From: Pseudomonas sp. HR96
GTDB lineage: Bacteria > Pseudomonadota > Gammaproteobacteria > Pseudomonadales > Pseudomonadaceae
Direction of reading: 5' to 3'
Assembly: GCF_034059295.1 (NCBI RefSeq)
Contig: NZ_CP139141.1
Span: 3,579,001 to 3,643,000, forward strand
DNA length: 64,000 bases
Below the pieces are notes generated by a model. The model did no database searches, was not told the DNA's origin, and saw only the letters and a list, made by a program, of their open reading frames with translations. Below are positions 27,181 through 34,935 of the stretch, piece by piece (positions within the stretch are counted from its first letter, which is position 1; every line of letters begins with the position of its first letter). A program made the translations under genes and the position numbers.

Positions 27181-28446
27181 ATGAGCGTAAACGACACCGT
27201 CACCGTGATCCCGCCGGGCCGCCCCCTGCACGGCCAGGTCAGCCCACCGGGCTCCAAGTCGATCACCAACCGCGCGCTGCTGCTCGCGGCCCTGGCCAAG
27301 GGCACCAGCCGCCTGGGTGGCGTGCTCAAGAGCGATGACACTCGGCACATGTCCAATGCCCTGCGCCAGATGGGCGTGACGGTCGAGGAGCCGGACGACA
27401 CCACCTTCGTGGTCACCAGCAGCGGCCGCTTGCAGGCCCCCGAGGGGCCGCTGTTTCTCGGCAACGCCGGCACCGCCGTGCGCTTTCTCACGGCGGCGGT
27501 GACCACGGTAGACGGCAGCGTGACCCTGGACGGCGACGAGTACATGCGCAAGCGCCCGATCGGCCCGCTGGTCGACGCGCTGCGCGCCGCTGGCCTTGAG
27601 GTCAGCAGTGCCACCGGCTGCCCACCGGTGCAGGTCAAGGGCAGCGGCACCCTCGCCGCCACCCGCCTGGAGATCGACGGCGGGCTGTCCAGCCAGTACG
27701 TCTCTGCGCTGTTGATGCTCGCCCCCTGCGCCGCGCAGCCGGTGGAAGTGGCCTTGATCGGCCAGGACATTGGCGCCCGCGGCTACGTCGACCTGACCCT
27801 GGCCTGCATGCGCGCCTTTGGCGCCCAGGTCACCGAGCTGGACGCCAACACTTGGCGAGTCGCCCCGACCGGCTATGTGGCCAGCGATTACCAGGTCGAG
27901 CCGGACGCCTCCGCCGCCACCTACCTGTGGGCTGCCGAGGCGCTGAGCCAGGGCCGCATCGACCTGGGCGTGGCCGCCGACGCCTTCACCCAGCCCGACG
28001 CCCGCGCGCAAGGCTTCATTGCCCAGTTCCCGCAGATGCCGGCGGTGATCAATGGCTCGCAGATGCAGGACGCCATTCCCACCCTGGCCGTGCTGGCGGC
28101 GTTCAACCGCACCCCGGTGCGCTTCGTCGACCTGGCCAACCTGCGGGTCAAGGAATGCGACCGCGTGGCGGCCTTGCACGATGGCCTCAATGCCATCCGC
28201 CCAGGCCTGGCCACGGTCGAAGGCGACGATCTGCTGGTCGCCGCAGACCCGGCGCTGGCCGGCAGCCACAGCGACTGCTCGATCAACACCCACGCCGACC
28301 ACCGCATCGCCATGTGCTTTGCACTGGCCGGCCTGAAGGTCAGCGGCGTGCGCATCCAGGACCCGCTGTGCGTCGGCAAGACCTACCCGGGCTACTGGAA
28401 AGCGCTGGAATCGCTGGGCGTCGAATTGCAGTGGGTCTCGGCCTGA
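27181..28446 (+). CDS. aroA: 3-phosphoshikimate 1-carboxyvinyltransferase (EPSP synthase)
   Basis: The sixth shikimate-pathway enzyme, joining PEP to shikimate 3-phosphate. It has 421 residues in two inverse alpha/beta domains. Motifs: PPGSKSITNRALLLAALA with Lys26, LFLGNAGTAVRFLTAA, GLSSQYVSALLML, LRVKECDR and HADHRIAMCFAL. ATG 27181 (MSVNDTVTVIPPG) follows GAAGAG; the longer frame is not conserved-looking. In pseudomonads a bifunctional prephenate dehydrogenase/AroA is the usual housekeeping form, so this stand-alone gene is probably a second copy. The residue after the conserved Arg101 is Phe, where E. coli has Pro101. Confidence 0.95.
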   Translation: MSVNDTVTVIPPGRPLHGQVSPPGSKSITNRALLLAALAKGTSRLGGVLKSDDTRHMSNALRQMGVTVEEPDDTTFVVTSSGRLQAPEGPLFLGNAGTAVRFLTAAVTTVDGSVTLDGDEYMRKRPIGPLVDALRAAGLEVSSATGCPPVQVKGSGTLAATRLEIDGGLSSQYVSALLMLAPCAAQPVEVALIGQDIGARGYVDLTLACMRAFGAQVTELDANTWRVAPTGYVASDYQVEPDASAATYLWAAEALSQGRIDLGVAADAFTQPDARAQGFIAQFPQMPAVINGSQMQDAIPTLAVLAAFNRTPVRFVDLANLRVKECDRVAALHDGLNAIRPGLATVEGDDLLVAADPALAGSHSDCSINTHADHRIAMCFALAGLKVSGVRIQDPLCVGKTYPGYWKALESLGVELQWVSA

Positions 28447-28463
28447 AGCCCTGCCGACAGGCT

Positions 28464-28718
28464 GGTTTGATCTTCGGCCTGGCGGAATGTCCGCCGCCTT
28501 GAGACCGGCCTGTCGGCCTCTCGGGGTCTGCGACCCCTCCCACATGAGACCACGCCCGACGTGGGAGGGGGCAACGCCCCCGAGAGGCCACAAGGCCGGT
28601 TTGATCTTCGGGCGCCTGGCGGAACGTCCGCCGCCTTGAGACCGGCCTGTCGGCCTCTCGGGGTCTGCGACCCCTCCCACATGAGACCACGCCCGACGTG
28701 GGAGGGGGCAACGCCCCC
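28464..28718. repeat. Two tandem copies of a REP-containing unit
   Basis: A unit of about 137 nt occurs twice (starts near 28464 and 28598). It runs from GGTTTGATCTTCG through TTGAGACCGGCC and GGCCTCTCGGGG to GTGGGAGGGGGCAACGCCCC. Each copy holds inverted arms (CTCCCAC / GTGGGAG and GGCCTCTCGGGG / CCCCGAGAGGCC) able to fold as REP hairpins. The same motifs recur at 51876 and in the array at 61179. Confidence 0.85.
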
Positions 28719-28802
28719 ATCTCACGGCCGATACGCAACACCAGGCCATTCGATGCCCCGCTGCGACAATTGGTAGCAGACTAAGTATTTCCCCTCTGGC
28801 AC

Positions 28803-28826
28803 CGCTATATGTTTTTCTATATAGCG
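28803..28826. promoter_or_regulatory. ModE-box-like palindrome before the metal-uptake operon
   Basis: CGCTATAT-N8-ATATAGCG, perfect 8-bp arms, lies 20 nt before the first gene of the permease/ATPase/receptor/binding-protein operon. It has the form of the molybdate-responsive ModE site (CG-x-TATAT arms around a short spacer) and not that of a Fur box. It would overlap the promoter, as expected for repression. Identification is from remembered consensus, with no ModE gene in the window. Confidence 0.6.
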
Positions 28827-28845
28827 TAAATTCCAGAGCCTCCCA

Positions 28846-29862
28846 ATGCCTGTGCCAGACCCATCGCGCCACTTCACGGCCTGGCTGACCGCCGCCCTGG
28901 CCCTGCTCCTGTTCGCCGCCGTCGCATCCCTGACCCTGGGCCGCTACCCCATCGGCCTCGGCGAGCTGTGGCGTTTCCTCGGCCATGACCTCAGCCCGCA
29001 ACGCCAGCAATTGCTGCACAGCGTCATCCTTGACACACGCCTGCCACGGGTGATCGGCGCGGTGCTGGTGGGCGCCGGGCTGTCGGCGTCCGGCGCCGCC
29101 TACCAGGCTGTGTTCCGCAACCCGCTGGTCTCGCCGGGCCTGCTCGGCGTGCTCAGCGGCTGCGCGCTGGGCGCCTCGCTGGCGATCGTGCTGGGCCTGC
29201 AGGGGCTATGGATCTCGCTGCTGGCCTGCGTCACCGGGCTGCTGGCAGTGGGCGTCGGGGTCGCGGTGGCGGCGATGTTCACCACGCCCTCGATCCTCAT
29301 GCTGGTGCTCGGCGGCATCGTCAGCAACGCGCTGTTCACCGCCCTGCTGTCCATTGTGCAATACCTGGCGGACCCGCAGGACCAACTGCCGACCATCGTC
29401 TACTGGATGCTGGGCAGCCTCAGCGCGGTCGACCCCCATGCCCTGGGCTGGACCGCTCCGGTGCTGATCGTGGCGATCATCGCCCTGTGCCTGCTGGGCC
29501 GGGTGATCGATGCACTGTCGCTGAGTGATGACGAAGCCCGCAGTCTGGGCGTGCCGGTGTCGGTGATCCGCTATGGGGTGATTGCCCTGGCTACGCTGAT
29601 CAGCGCCCTGACCGTCAGCATCGCCGGCATGGTGGGCTGGGTCGGCCTGCTGGTGCCGCACCTGGCGCGCTTTCTGGTGGGCCCCAGCAGCGCCCGCCTG
29701 CTGCCGATCAGCGCCTGCCTGGGCGGCTGCTTCCTGCTGGCGGCCGACGGCCTGGCGCGCAGTTTCAGCGCCGGCGAAATCCCCTTGGGCATCATCACCG
29801 AACTGCTCGGTGCCCTGGCCTTCGTGCTGGTGTTGAACCGCGTGCGCCGGGGCTGGCTATGA
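28846..29862 (+). CDS. FecCD/BtuC-type ABC permease
   Basis: 338 residues with about ten helices, a type II importer permease for metal chelates or oxyanions. Typical stretches: LPRVIGAVLVGAGLSASGAAYQAVFRNPLVSPGLLGV near residues 66-102, DDEARSLGVPV facing the ATPase, and MVGWVGLLVPHLARFLVG. ATG 28846 is first in a run of four genes. The stop overlaps the ATPase start (ATGA). Relatives carry iron siderophores, cobalamin or, in MolBC, molybdate. The upstream ModE-like box makes molybdate or tungstate a real candidate (inference). Confidence 0.9.
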   Translation: MPVPDPSRHFTAWLTAALALLLFAAVASLTLGRYPIGLGELWRFLGHDLSPQRQQLLHSVILDTRLPRVIGAVLVGAGLSASGAAYQAVFRNPLVSPGLLGVLSGCALGASLAIVLGLQGLWISLLACVTGLLAVGVGVAVAAMFTTPSILMLVLGGIVSNALFTALLSIVQYLADPQDQLPTIVYWMLGSLSAVDPHALGWTAPVLIVAIIALCLLGRVIDALSLSDDEARSLGVPVSVIRYGVIALATLISALTVSIAGMVGWVGLLVPHLARFLVGPSSARLLPISACLGGCFLLAADGLARSFSAGEIPLGIITELLGALAFVLVLNRVRRGWL

Positions 29863-30626
29863 GCGCTCTGCTGACCGCCGAGCACCTTAGCTACCGCATC
29901 GAAGGGCGCTCGGTGCTGGCGGGCATCGACCTGCAGGTCCACTGCGGCGACTGCATCACCCTGCTCGGCGCCAATGGCGCCGGCAAGAGCACCCTGCTGC
30001 GCCTGCTGCTTGGCCTGCTCAAGCCCCATGGCGGCCAGGTGCGGCTCAACGGCCAGGCGCTGGCGACGGTCAAGCGGCGCGGCATCGCCCGGCAGGTCGC
30101 CTATGTGCCCCAGAGCCATGTGCCGAGTTTTCCCTACCGAGTCCGCGAGGTGGTCAGCCAAGGGCGCTTGCCCAGCACCGGCCTGGGCCGCGCACCGAAT
30201 GCCCGGGATCACGTCGTCGTCGATCAGGCGCTGGCCGAATTGGGCATCGAGCACCTGGCGCAGCGCTTGTACACCGAATTGTCCGGCGGTGAGCGGCAGT
30301 TGGCGCTGATCGCCCGCGCCCTGGTGCAGCAGGCGCGGCTGATCATTCTCGACGAACCGGTGGCGGGCCTGGACTACGGCCACCAGCAGCGTCTGCTCGA
30401 ACACCTGCAGCGCCTGGCGCGCGCCGGGTTGAGCATCCTCAGCAGCAGCCACCACCCCGAGCACGCCCTGGCCTGGGCCAACCGCGCCTGGGTGCTGGAG
30501 CACGGCCGGCTGATCGCCGACGGCACCCCCCACGCGGTGATCGACGCCCAGTTGATCGCCCGGCTGTACCAGCGCCAGGTGCGTCAGGTCGACGTGCCGC
30601 CCCATCGTTTTTTCGTCCCCTTGTGA
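29859..30626 (+). CDS. FecE/BtuD-type ABC ATPase
   Basis: 255 residues with Walker A GANGAGKSTLL (about 38-48), Q-loop AYVPQSHVP, signature LSGGERQL and Walker B LIILDEPVAGLD, followed by the switch His in SSHHPEHAL. It powers the permease encoded just upstream. The start ATG is inside the permease stop (ATGA), and the stop overlaps a GTG start for the receptor. This is the cytoplasmic motor of the four-gene uptake system. Confidence 0.93.
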   Translation: MSALLTAEHLSYRIEGRSVLAGIDLQVHCGDCITLLGANGAGKSTLLRLLLGLLKPHGGQVRLNGQALATVKRRGIARQVAYVPQSHVPSFPYRVREVVSQGRLPSTGLGRAPNARDHVVVDQALAELGIEHLAQRLYTELSGGERQLALIARALVQQARLIILDEPVAGLDYGHQQRLLEHLQRLARAGLSILSSSHHPEHALAWANRAWVLEHGRLIADGTPHAVIDAQLIARLYQRQVRQVDVPPHRFFVPL

Positions 30627-32764
30627 GCCTGACCACCATGCCCTCCACCGCTTTGCGTTTTGCCTTGTCACCGCTGTGCCTCGCCGTGTCACTAGGCGTC
30701 GCCCACGCCGCCGACAGCGACTCGATCCAGCTGGCGCCCGTCGACGTCACCGCCAGCGCAACCCCTGACGACGACACCCAGCTGGCGAAAAACAAGGCCG
30801 CGAGCCTCGGCCCGCTGGGCGAGCGCAAGGTGCAGGACACGCCCTACTCGATCAACGTGGTCAATGCCCAGCTGATCGACAACCAGCAGTACAAAAGCTT
30901 CAAGGACATCCTGCGCCTGATGCCGTCGGTACAAGGCGACGGCGCCCGGCCGCAGAGCCGTGGCATGCAGGGCAGCGTGGTGCAGAATTCACGGCTGGAC
31001 GGCCTCAACGTGGTCTCGACCACCGACTACCCTGCCGAGCAGTTCTCTGCCATCGAAGTACTCAATGGCCTGGCCGGTGCGCTGTACGGCCCTGCGAACC
31101 CGGCCGGCACCTTCAATTTCATCTCCAAGCGGCCCACCGACGAGACCCGCAACCGGGTGACGGTGGGCGTCGGCACCGGCCTGACCTGGCTCAAGGAAGC
31201 CGACCTGTCCGGCCCCTTCGACCCGGACGGGCGCATCAAGTACCGCCTCGACCTGCTCGACGAACAGGGCCAGGGCTACAACCCGGGCAGCCAGCTGCGT
31301 CGCCAGCTGGTCAGCCTGGCGCTGGACTTCCAGCTCAGCGACCAGGACCTGCTGCAGACCAACTTCAGCTACTACAACTTCCTCGACAAGGGCCTGCCCG
31401 GCAAATTCGCCCTGGCCAGCAACGCCAGTTTCCCCCACGCGCTGGACCCCACCCGCAGCAACCTGGGGCAGAACTACGCTGGCGACAACAACACCACCGA
31501 GACCGCCAGCGCGCACTGGAAACATGATTTCAACGGCAACTGGAAGCTGGACGTCGGCGGCCTGCGGCAGATTGCCGACCGCCAAAGCACCGGCGTCACC
31601 AATACCCTGAGCACCACCCCCGGCCAGTACACCAGCTCGGTGTCGTCGGCCACCGCCAGCCGTTTCACCATCAACAGCTACCTGGTCAGCCTCAACGGCA
31701 GCGAATGGACCGGCCCGGTGCGCCACGACCTGACCCTGGGCCTGAGCGGCTTCAACTGGCAGAACTACAACCCGGTCGCTGGCGCCACCACCACCCTGGG
31801 CACTGCCAACCTCAGCGATCCGCAGGACTTCGCCGAACCGAACTATCCGGACTTCACCGACCGCTACCAGTCGGCGGTGGCTACCCAGCGCGCGCTGATC
31901 TTCGGCGACACCCTGACCTTCACCCCGCAGTGGAGCCTGATGCTCACCGGCAGCCAGAGCCGGCTGACCAGTCGCAACTACGCCAAGACCCTGAACGTCA
32001 CCTCCAGCTCCGAGGACAGTGGCCTGAGCAGCGCCACCAGCCTGCTGTACAAGCCGGTGGAGGACCTGACCCTCTACGTCACCTACGCCGACAGCCTGCA
32101 ACAGGGCGACACAGCGCCGACCGGTACCAGCAACGCCAACGACATCCTGGCCCCCTACCGCAGCAAGGAGTGGGAGACCGGGGCGAAGTGGGCACTGGAC
32201 CGTGTCAACCTGTCGCTGGCCGCGTTCCAGATCAAACGCCCCTATGCCTATACCCAGGGCACCGTCTACGCCAACGGCGGCGAGCAACGCAACCGTGGCG
32301 TCGAGTTCATGGCCGACGGCAAGGCCAGCGACACCGTGCAGCTGTTCGGCGGCCTGACCTGGCTGGACCCCAAACTGCTCCACACCGGCACCCCGAGCAC
32401 CGAGGACACGCGCATCGTCGGCCTGGCCAAATACACCGCCAACCTGCTCACCGTGGTGCAGATACCCCAGGTGCAGGGCCTGTCGCTCAACCTCAACAGC
32501 CGCTATGTGGGCCGCCGCCCCACCGACAACACCGACAGCAGCTGGGTCTCGGGCTACAGCACCTTCGACGCCGGCGCCGCCTTGACCACCACCTTGTGGC
32601 ACCGCAACACCACCTACCGGCTGGAGGTCGAGAACCTGACCGATCGGCGCTACTGGACCAACGTCGTGCCCGGCGGCCTCAACGGCTACTCCGGGGCCGG
32701 CAATGCCAGTGCCTCGCTGGGCACCCCGCGCGAAGTCCAGGCCTCGATCCAGGTGGACCTGTGA
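30623..32764 (+). CDS. TonB-dependent outer-membrane receptor, siderophore-receptor type
   Basis: 713 residues. A signal peptide (to about AHA-ADSDS) is followed by a plug domain (DTPYSINVVNAQLIDNQQYKSFKDILRLMPSVQ, then IEVLNGLAGALYGPANPAGTFNFISKRP), a 22-strand barrel, and a terminal strand ending VQASIQVDL. There is no N-terminal signalling domain, so no sigma/anti-sigma control is expected. GTG 30623 overlaps the ATPase stop (GTGA); ATG 30638 is the alternative. Being inside the ABC operon ties it to the same substrate. Homology suggests a siderophore, but the operator suggests molybdenum or tungsten control. Confidence 0.9.
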   Translation: MSLTTMPSTALRFALSPLCLAVSLGVAHAADSDSIQLAPVDVTASATPDDDTQLAKNKAASLGPLGERKVQDTPYSINVVNAQLIDNQQYKSFKDILRLMPSVQGDGARPQSRGMQGSVVQNSRLDGLNVVSTTDYPAEQFSAIEVLNGLAGALYGPANPAGTFNFISKRPTDETRNRVTVGVGTGLTWLKEADLSGPFDPDGRIKYRLDLLDEQGQGYNPGSQLRRQLVSLALDFQLSDQDLLQTNFSYYNFLDKGLPGKFALASNASFPHALDPTRSNLGQNYAGDNNTTETASAHWKHDFNGNWKLDVGGLRQIADRQSTGVTNTLSTTPGQYTSSVSSATASRFTINSYLVSLNGSEWTGPVRHDLTLGLSGFNWQNYNPVAGATTTLGTANLSDPQDFAEPNYPDFTDRYQSAVATQRALIFGDTLTFTPQWSLMLTGSQSRLTSRNYAKTLNVTSSSEDSGLSSATSLLYKPVEDLTLYVTYADSLQQGDTAPTGTSNANDILAPYRSKEWETGAKWALDRVNLSLAAFQIKRPYAYTQGTVYANGGEQRNRGVEFMADGKASDTVQLFGGLTWLDPKLLHTGTPSTEDTRIVGLAKYTANLLTVVQIPQVQGLSLNLNSRYVGRRPTDNTDSSWVSGYSTFDAGAALTTTLWHRNTTYRLEVENLTDRRYWTNVVPGGLNGYSGAGNASASLGTPREVQASIQVDL

Positions 32765-33780
32765 GCGCCCGCGCCTGGCTGAGCGCTGCCGCGCTGGCCT
32801 TGTGCAGCGCCGGTGCCCTGGCCGACGCCGGCCACCTTGTGCGCGATGACGCCGGCCAGCAGGTCAGCGTGCCGGCCAGCCCCCAGCACATCGCCGACGC
32901 CTGGTACGCGCACCATGCGTTGCTGATGACCCTGGGCGCCGGCGACCGTATCGCCGCCACCGTCAACCACGAGGCTGGCCAGCCCTGGATGTTCCTCGTG
33001 CAGCCGTCGCTGCGCCAGGCACTCAGTGTGCCGGGCAACGCCTTCGGCGCCGAAAGCCTGCTGGCGGCAAAGGTCGACCTGGCCTTCGTCAGCACCGGCG
33101 ACCGCAACGCCCAGGCCTACCAGCAGGCGGGCATCGCCGTGGTGCATGTCGGCTTCAAGGACATCCCCGGGCTGCAGCACACCCTGCTGCTGACCGCCCA
33201 GGCTCTGGGCAGCGACAGCGCCCGGCAGCGCGCCCAGGCCTACAACGCCTACCTCGACAAAGCACTGGCCGAGGTTTCCACGCGCACAGCCAGCCTCACC
33301 GCGCAGCAACGCCCGCGCGTGCTGCACATCGCCTCGCTCAATCCTCTGAAGGTCGACGGCGATGGCACCCTGATCGATGACTGGATCAAACTGGTCGGCG
33401 GGCGCAACGCCGCCGACGGCCTGCACGGCAACCTGCAGACGGTGTCCGCCGAACAACTGCTGGGCTGGCAACCCGATGTGCTGATCCTCGCCGCCAACGC
33501 TGGCAACCTCGCCGATTCGCCCGCCAGCGCGCTGCTCGGGGAACTGGACGCGGTGCAGCACGGCCGGGTACTGCGCAACCCCGCCGGGGTGTTCCCCTGG
33601 GACCGCTACGGCACCGAAATCGCCCTGCAACTGCCGTGGGCCGCACAGCAATTGCACCCGGAGTTGTTCAAGGACGTCGACCTGAATGCCCTGACCATCG
33701 ATTTCTACCGACGCTTTTTCGACTACCCGCTGTCGACGGCGCAGGCGGCGCGTATTATCGGAGGTTTGCTTCCCCAGTAG
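32761..33780 (+). CDS. Periplasmic binding protein, FepB/TroA-like
   Basis: 339 residues starting at GTG 32761 within the receptor stop (GTGA). The signal peptide ends near ALA-DAGHL. It has a PF01497-type fold: LVRDDAGQQVSVPASPQHIADAWYAHHALLMTLGAGDRIAATV, VDLAFVSTGDRNAQAY, and the terminal VDLNALTIDFYRRFFDYPLS. There is no lipobox, so it is a soluble receptor. It completes a binding-protein/permease/ATPase/receptor set. The C-terminal FYRRFF...LS pattern recurs in nickel, cobalt and molybdate-type members, but the ligand is not assigned. Confidence 0.88.
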   Translation: MSARAWLSAAALALCSAGALADAGHLVRDDAGQQVSVPASPQHIADAWYAHHALLMTLGAGDRIAATVNHEAGQPWMFLVQPSLRQALSVPGNAFGAESLLAAKVDLAFVSTGDRNAQAYQQAGIAVVHVGFKDIPGLQHTLLLTAQALGSDSARQRAQAYNAYLDKALAEVSTRTASLTAQQRPRVLHIASLNPLKVDGDGTLIDDWIKLVGGRNAADGLHGNLQTVSAEQLLGWQPDVLILAANAGNLADSPASALLGELDAVQHGRVLRNPAGVFPWDRYGTEIALQLPWAAQQLHPELFKDVDLNALTIDFYRRFFDYPLSTAQAARIIGGLLPQ

Positions 33781-33816
33781 CATCAAGTGACAACTGGGCC
33801 TTGCTCACGCCAAGGG

Positions 33817-33837
33817 TTGCTATAAAATCTATAGCAA
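33817..33837. promoter_or_regulatory. Palindromic operator of the toxin-antitoxin pair
   Basis: TTGCTATA-N5-TATAGCAA, perfect 8-bp arms, lies 33 nt before the antitoxin start. It contains TATA elements that could be the -10 region. Antitoxins usually bind such sites to repress their own operon, so this is a plausible autoregulatory site. Confidence 0.55.
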
Positions 33838-33870
33838 TATTGACTGTCGATCTGCGCTGCGGAGGATCCC

Positions 33871-34143
33871 ATGGCCCATGTTGAAAAGCTGGACACGGTC
33901 TTGTTTCGGCTTCGCCCCCAAGACACCCCTACAGGCATCAGTACCGAAACCTTCGGTTTGCTGATGGCCCAAACCGGAATGAACAAGACCGAGGTGATCC
34001 ACTATGCCTTGCGCCAGCTAGCAGACCGTTATCTGCCGAAGTATGAGCTCGACGACGGCCCTCTGACCCCGGAACAGATGGACGCAATAAAAGCTGCAAG
34101 TCCAGCCCTGCCAGACAGCCGACTGACGCGATCGCTGTTTTGA
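33871..34143 (+). CDS. Antitoxin-like small protein
   Basis: 90 residues with GGAGGA before ATG 33871. The N-terminal half (MAHVEKLDTVLFRLRPQDTPTGISTETFGLLMAQTGMNKTEVIHYALRQLADRYLP) looks like a strand followed by two helices, compatible with a ribbon-helix-helix fold. The C-terminal part (LTPEQMDAIKAASPALPDSRLTRSLF) would be the toxin-binding tail. It overlaps the next gene at TTGA. The antitoxin role is inferred from position, size and the upstream palindrome; I do not know the family name. Confidence 0.65.
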   Translation: MAHVEKLDTVLFRLRPQDTPTGISTETFGLLMAQTGMNKTEVIHYALRQLADRYLPKYELDDGPLTPEQMDAIKAASPALPDSRLTRSLF

Positions 34144-34538
34144 TCTCGCCACGCCCATTCACTCCCCTGCCTGCACCGGGCGACATCGTCTGGTGCAAGT
34201 TTCCCGAGAGGCTTGGCACCCCTGGCCCGAAGAGTCGGCCGGGGCTGGTCATCGGCGTGTTCGATGAGGAGCGCAAGGTTCGGGTATGTTATGGGACCAG
34301 CCAGAAAACCGACCGGATCTACCCCGGCGAGTTTGTGCTCGATCCCGATGATGATGGATTCCCCTTGAGCGGACTGGGCGCACGCACTAAATTCGATCTG
34401 AACCACACCTTCGATCTGGCGTTCGATACGGACTGGTTTGCGATGCATTCAAGCCTGGTTCCCGCGATACCGTTGCCGAAGATGGGTTCATTGCATTCCA
34501 GCTACATGCAAGCCATCAAAAAAGCGCAAAGCCGTTAA
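34140..34538 (+). CDS. PemK/MazF-like toxin
   Basis: 132 residues from TTG 34140, overlapping the antitoxin stop. The N-terminal pattern PLPAPGDIVWCKFPERLGTPGPKSRPGLVIGVFDEERKVRVCYGTS resembles the SH3-like barrel of PemK/MazF endoribonucleases (PGDIVW..., K-x-RPxLVI). The C-terminal half (FDLAFDTDWFAMHSSLVPAIPLPKMGSLHSSYMQAI) is longer and less typical. With the small gene upstream it forms a probable type II toxin-antitoxin module. RNA cleavage is predicted, not shown. Confidence 0.65.
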   Translation: MISPRPFTPLPAPGDIVWCKFPERLGTPGPKSRPGLVIGVFDEERKVRVCYGTSQKTDRIYPGEFVLDPDDDGFPLSGLGARTKFDLNHTFDLAFDTDWFAMHSSLVPAIPLPKMGSLHSSYMQAIKKAQSR

Positions 34539-34557
34539 TCCCTGAGCCGATTCAAGC

Positions 34558-34899
34558 ATGAATGAACAACTGCACATAGAAGACCTGCACCCTGGCACCG
34601 GGAAGGCCGTGGTCAAGGGCGCGCTGATCACCACGCACTACACCGGCTGGCTGGAAGACGGCCAGGAGTTCGATTCGTCGCACTCGCGCGGCAAGCCGTT
34701 CCAGTGCGTGATCGGCACCGGGCGCGTGATCAAGGGGTGGGACATCGGCCTGATGGGCATGCAGGTCGGCGGCAAGCGGCGTCTGTGGGTGCCGGCGCAC
34801 CTCGCCTATGGCGAGCGGCAGATGGGCAAGCTGATCACGCCGCACTCGAACCTGCGCTTCGAGATCGAGCTGCTGGAAGTGCTGACCCGGGAGGATTGA
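34558..34899 (+). CDS. FKBP-type peptidyl-prolyl isomerase
   Basis: 113 residues, a single FKBP domain with no signal peptide. Pattern: LHPGTGKAVVKGALITTHYTGWLEDGQEFDSSHSRGKPFQCVIGTGRVIKGWDIGLMGMQVGGKRRLWVPAHLAYGERQMG in outline, ending FEIELLEV. The aromatic pocket residues Tyr, Phe, Asp and Trp are in place. A cytoplasmic protein-folding catalyst. It starts 20 nt after the toxin gene, so it may be partly co-transcribed, but the functions look unrelated. Confidence 0.93.
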   Translation: MNEQLHIEDLHPGTGKAVVKGALITTHYTGWLEDGQEFDSSHSRGKPFQCVIGTGRVIKGWDIGLMGMQVGGKRRLWVPAHLAYGERQMGKLITPHSNLRFEIELLEVLTRED

Positions 34900-34935
34900 T
34901 CACCCCGGAGGAGGTCAGCGCCGCCGCCCCAGTTT

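Noticed and set aside
28700..28846. Fur box before the uptake operon
   Set aside because: No stretch approaches the GATAATGATAATCATTATC consensus; the only strong symmetry is CGCTATAT / ATATAGCG.
26971..29019. Long minus-strand open frame antisense to aroA
   Set aside because: It is the mirror of aroA's high-GC third positions. It runs through the repeat units and has no domain pattern. Its last 30 codons (LRRTLSPCLDAWLNHGQ) look slightly protein-like, but nothing upstream supports a gene.
31705..32760. Upstream extension of the binding-protein frame into the receptor gene
   Set aside because: It is a shadow frame of the receptor. The signal peptide and the GTGA overlap fix the start at 32761.
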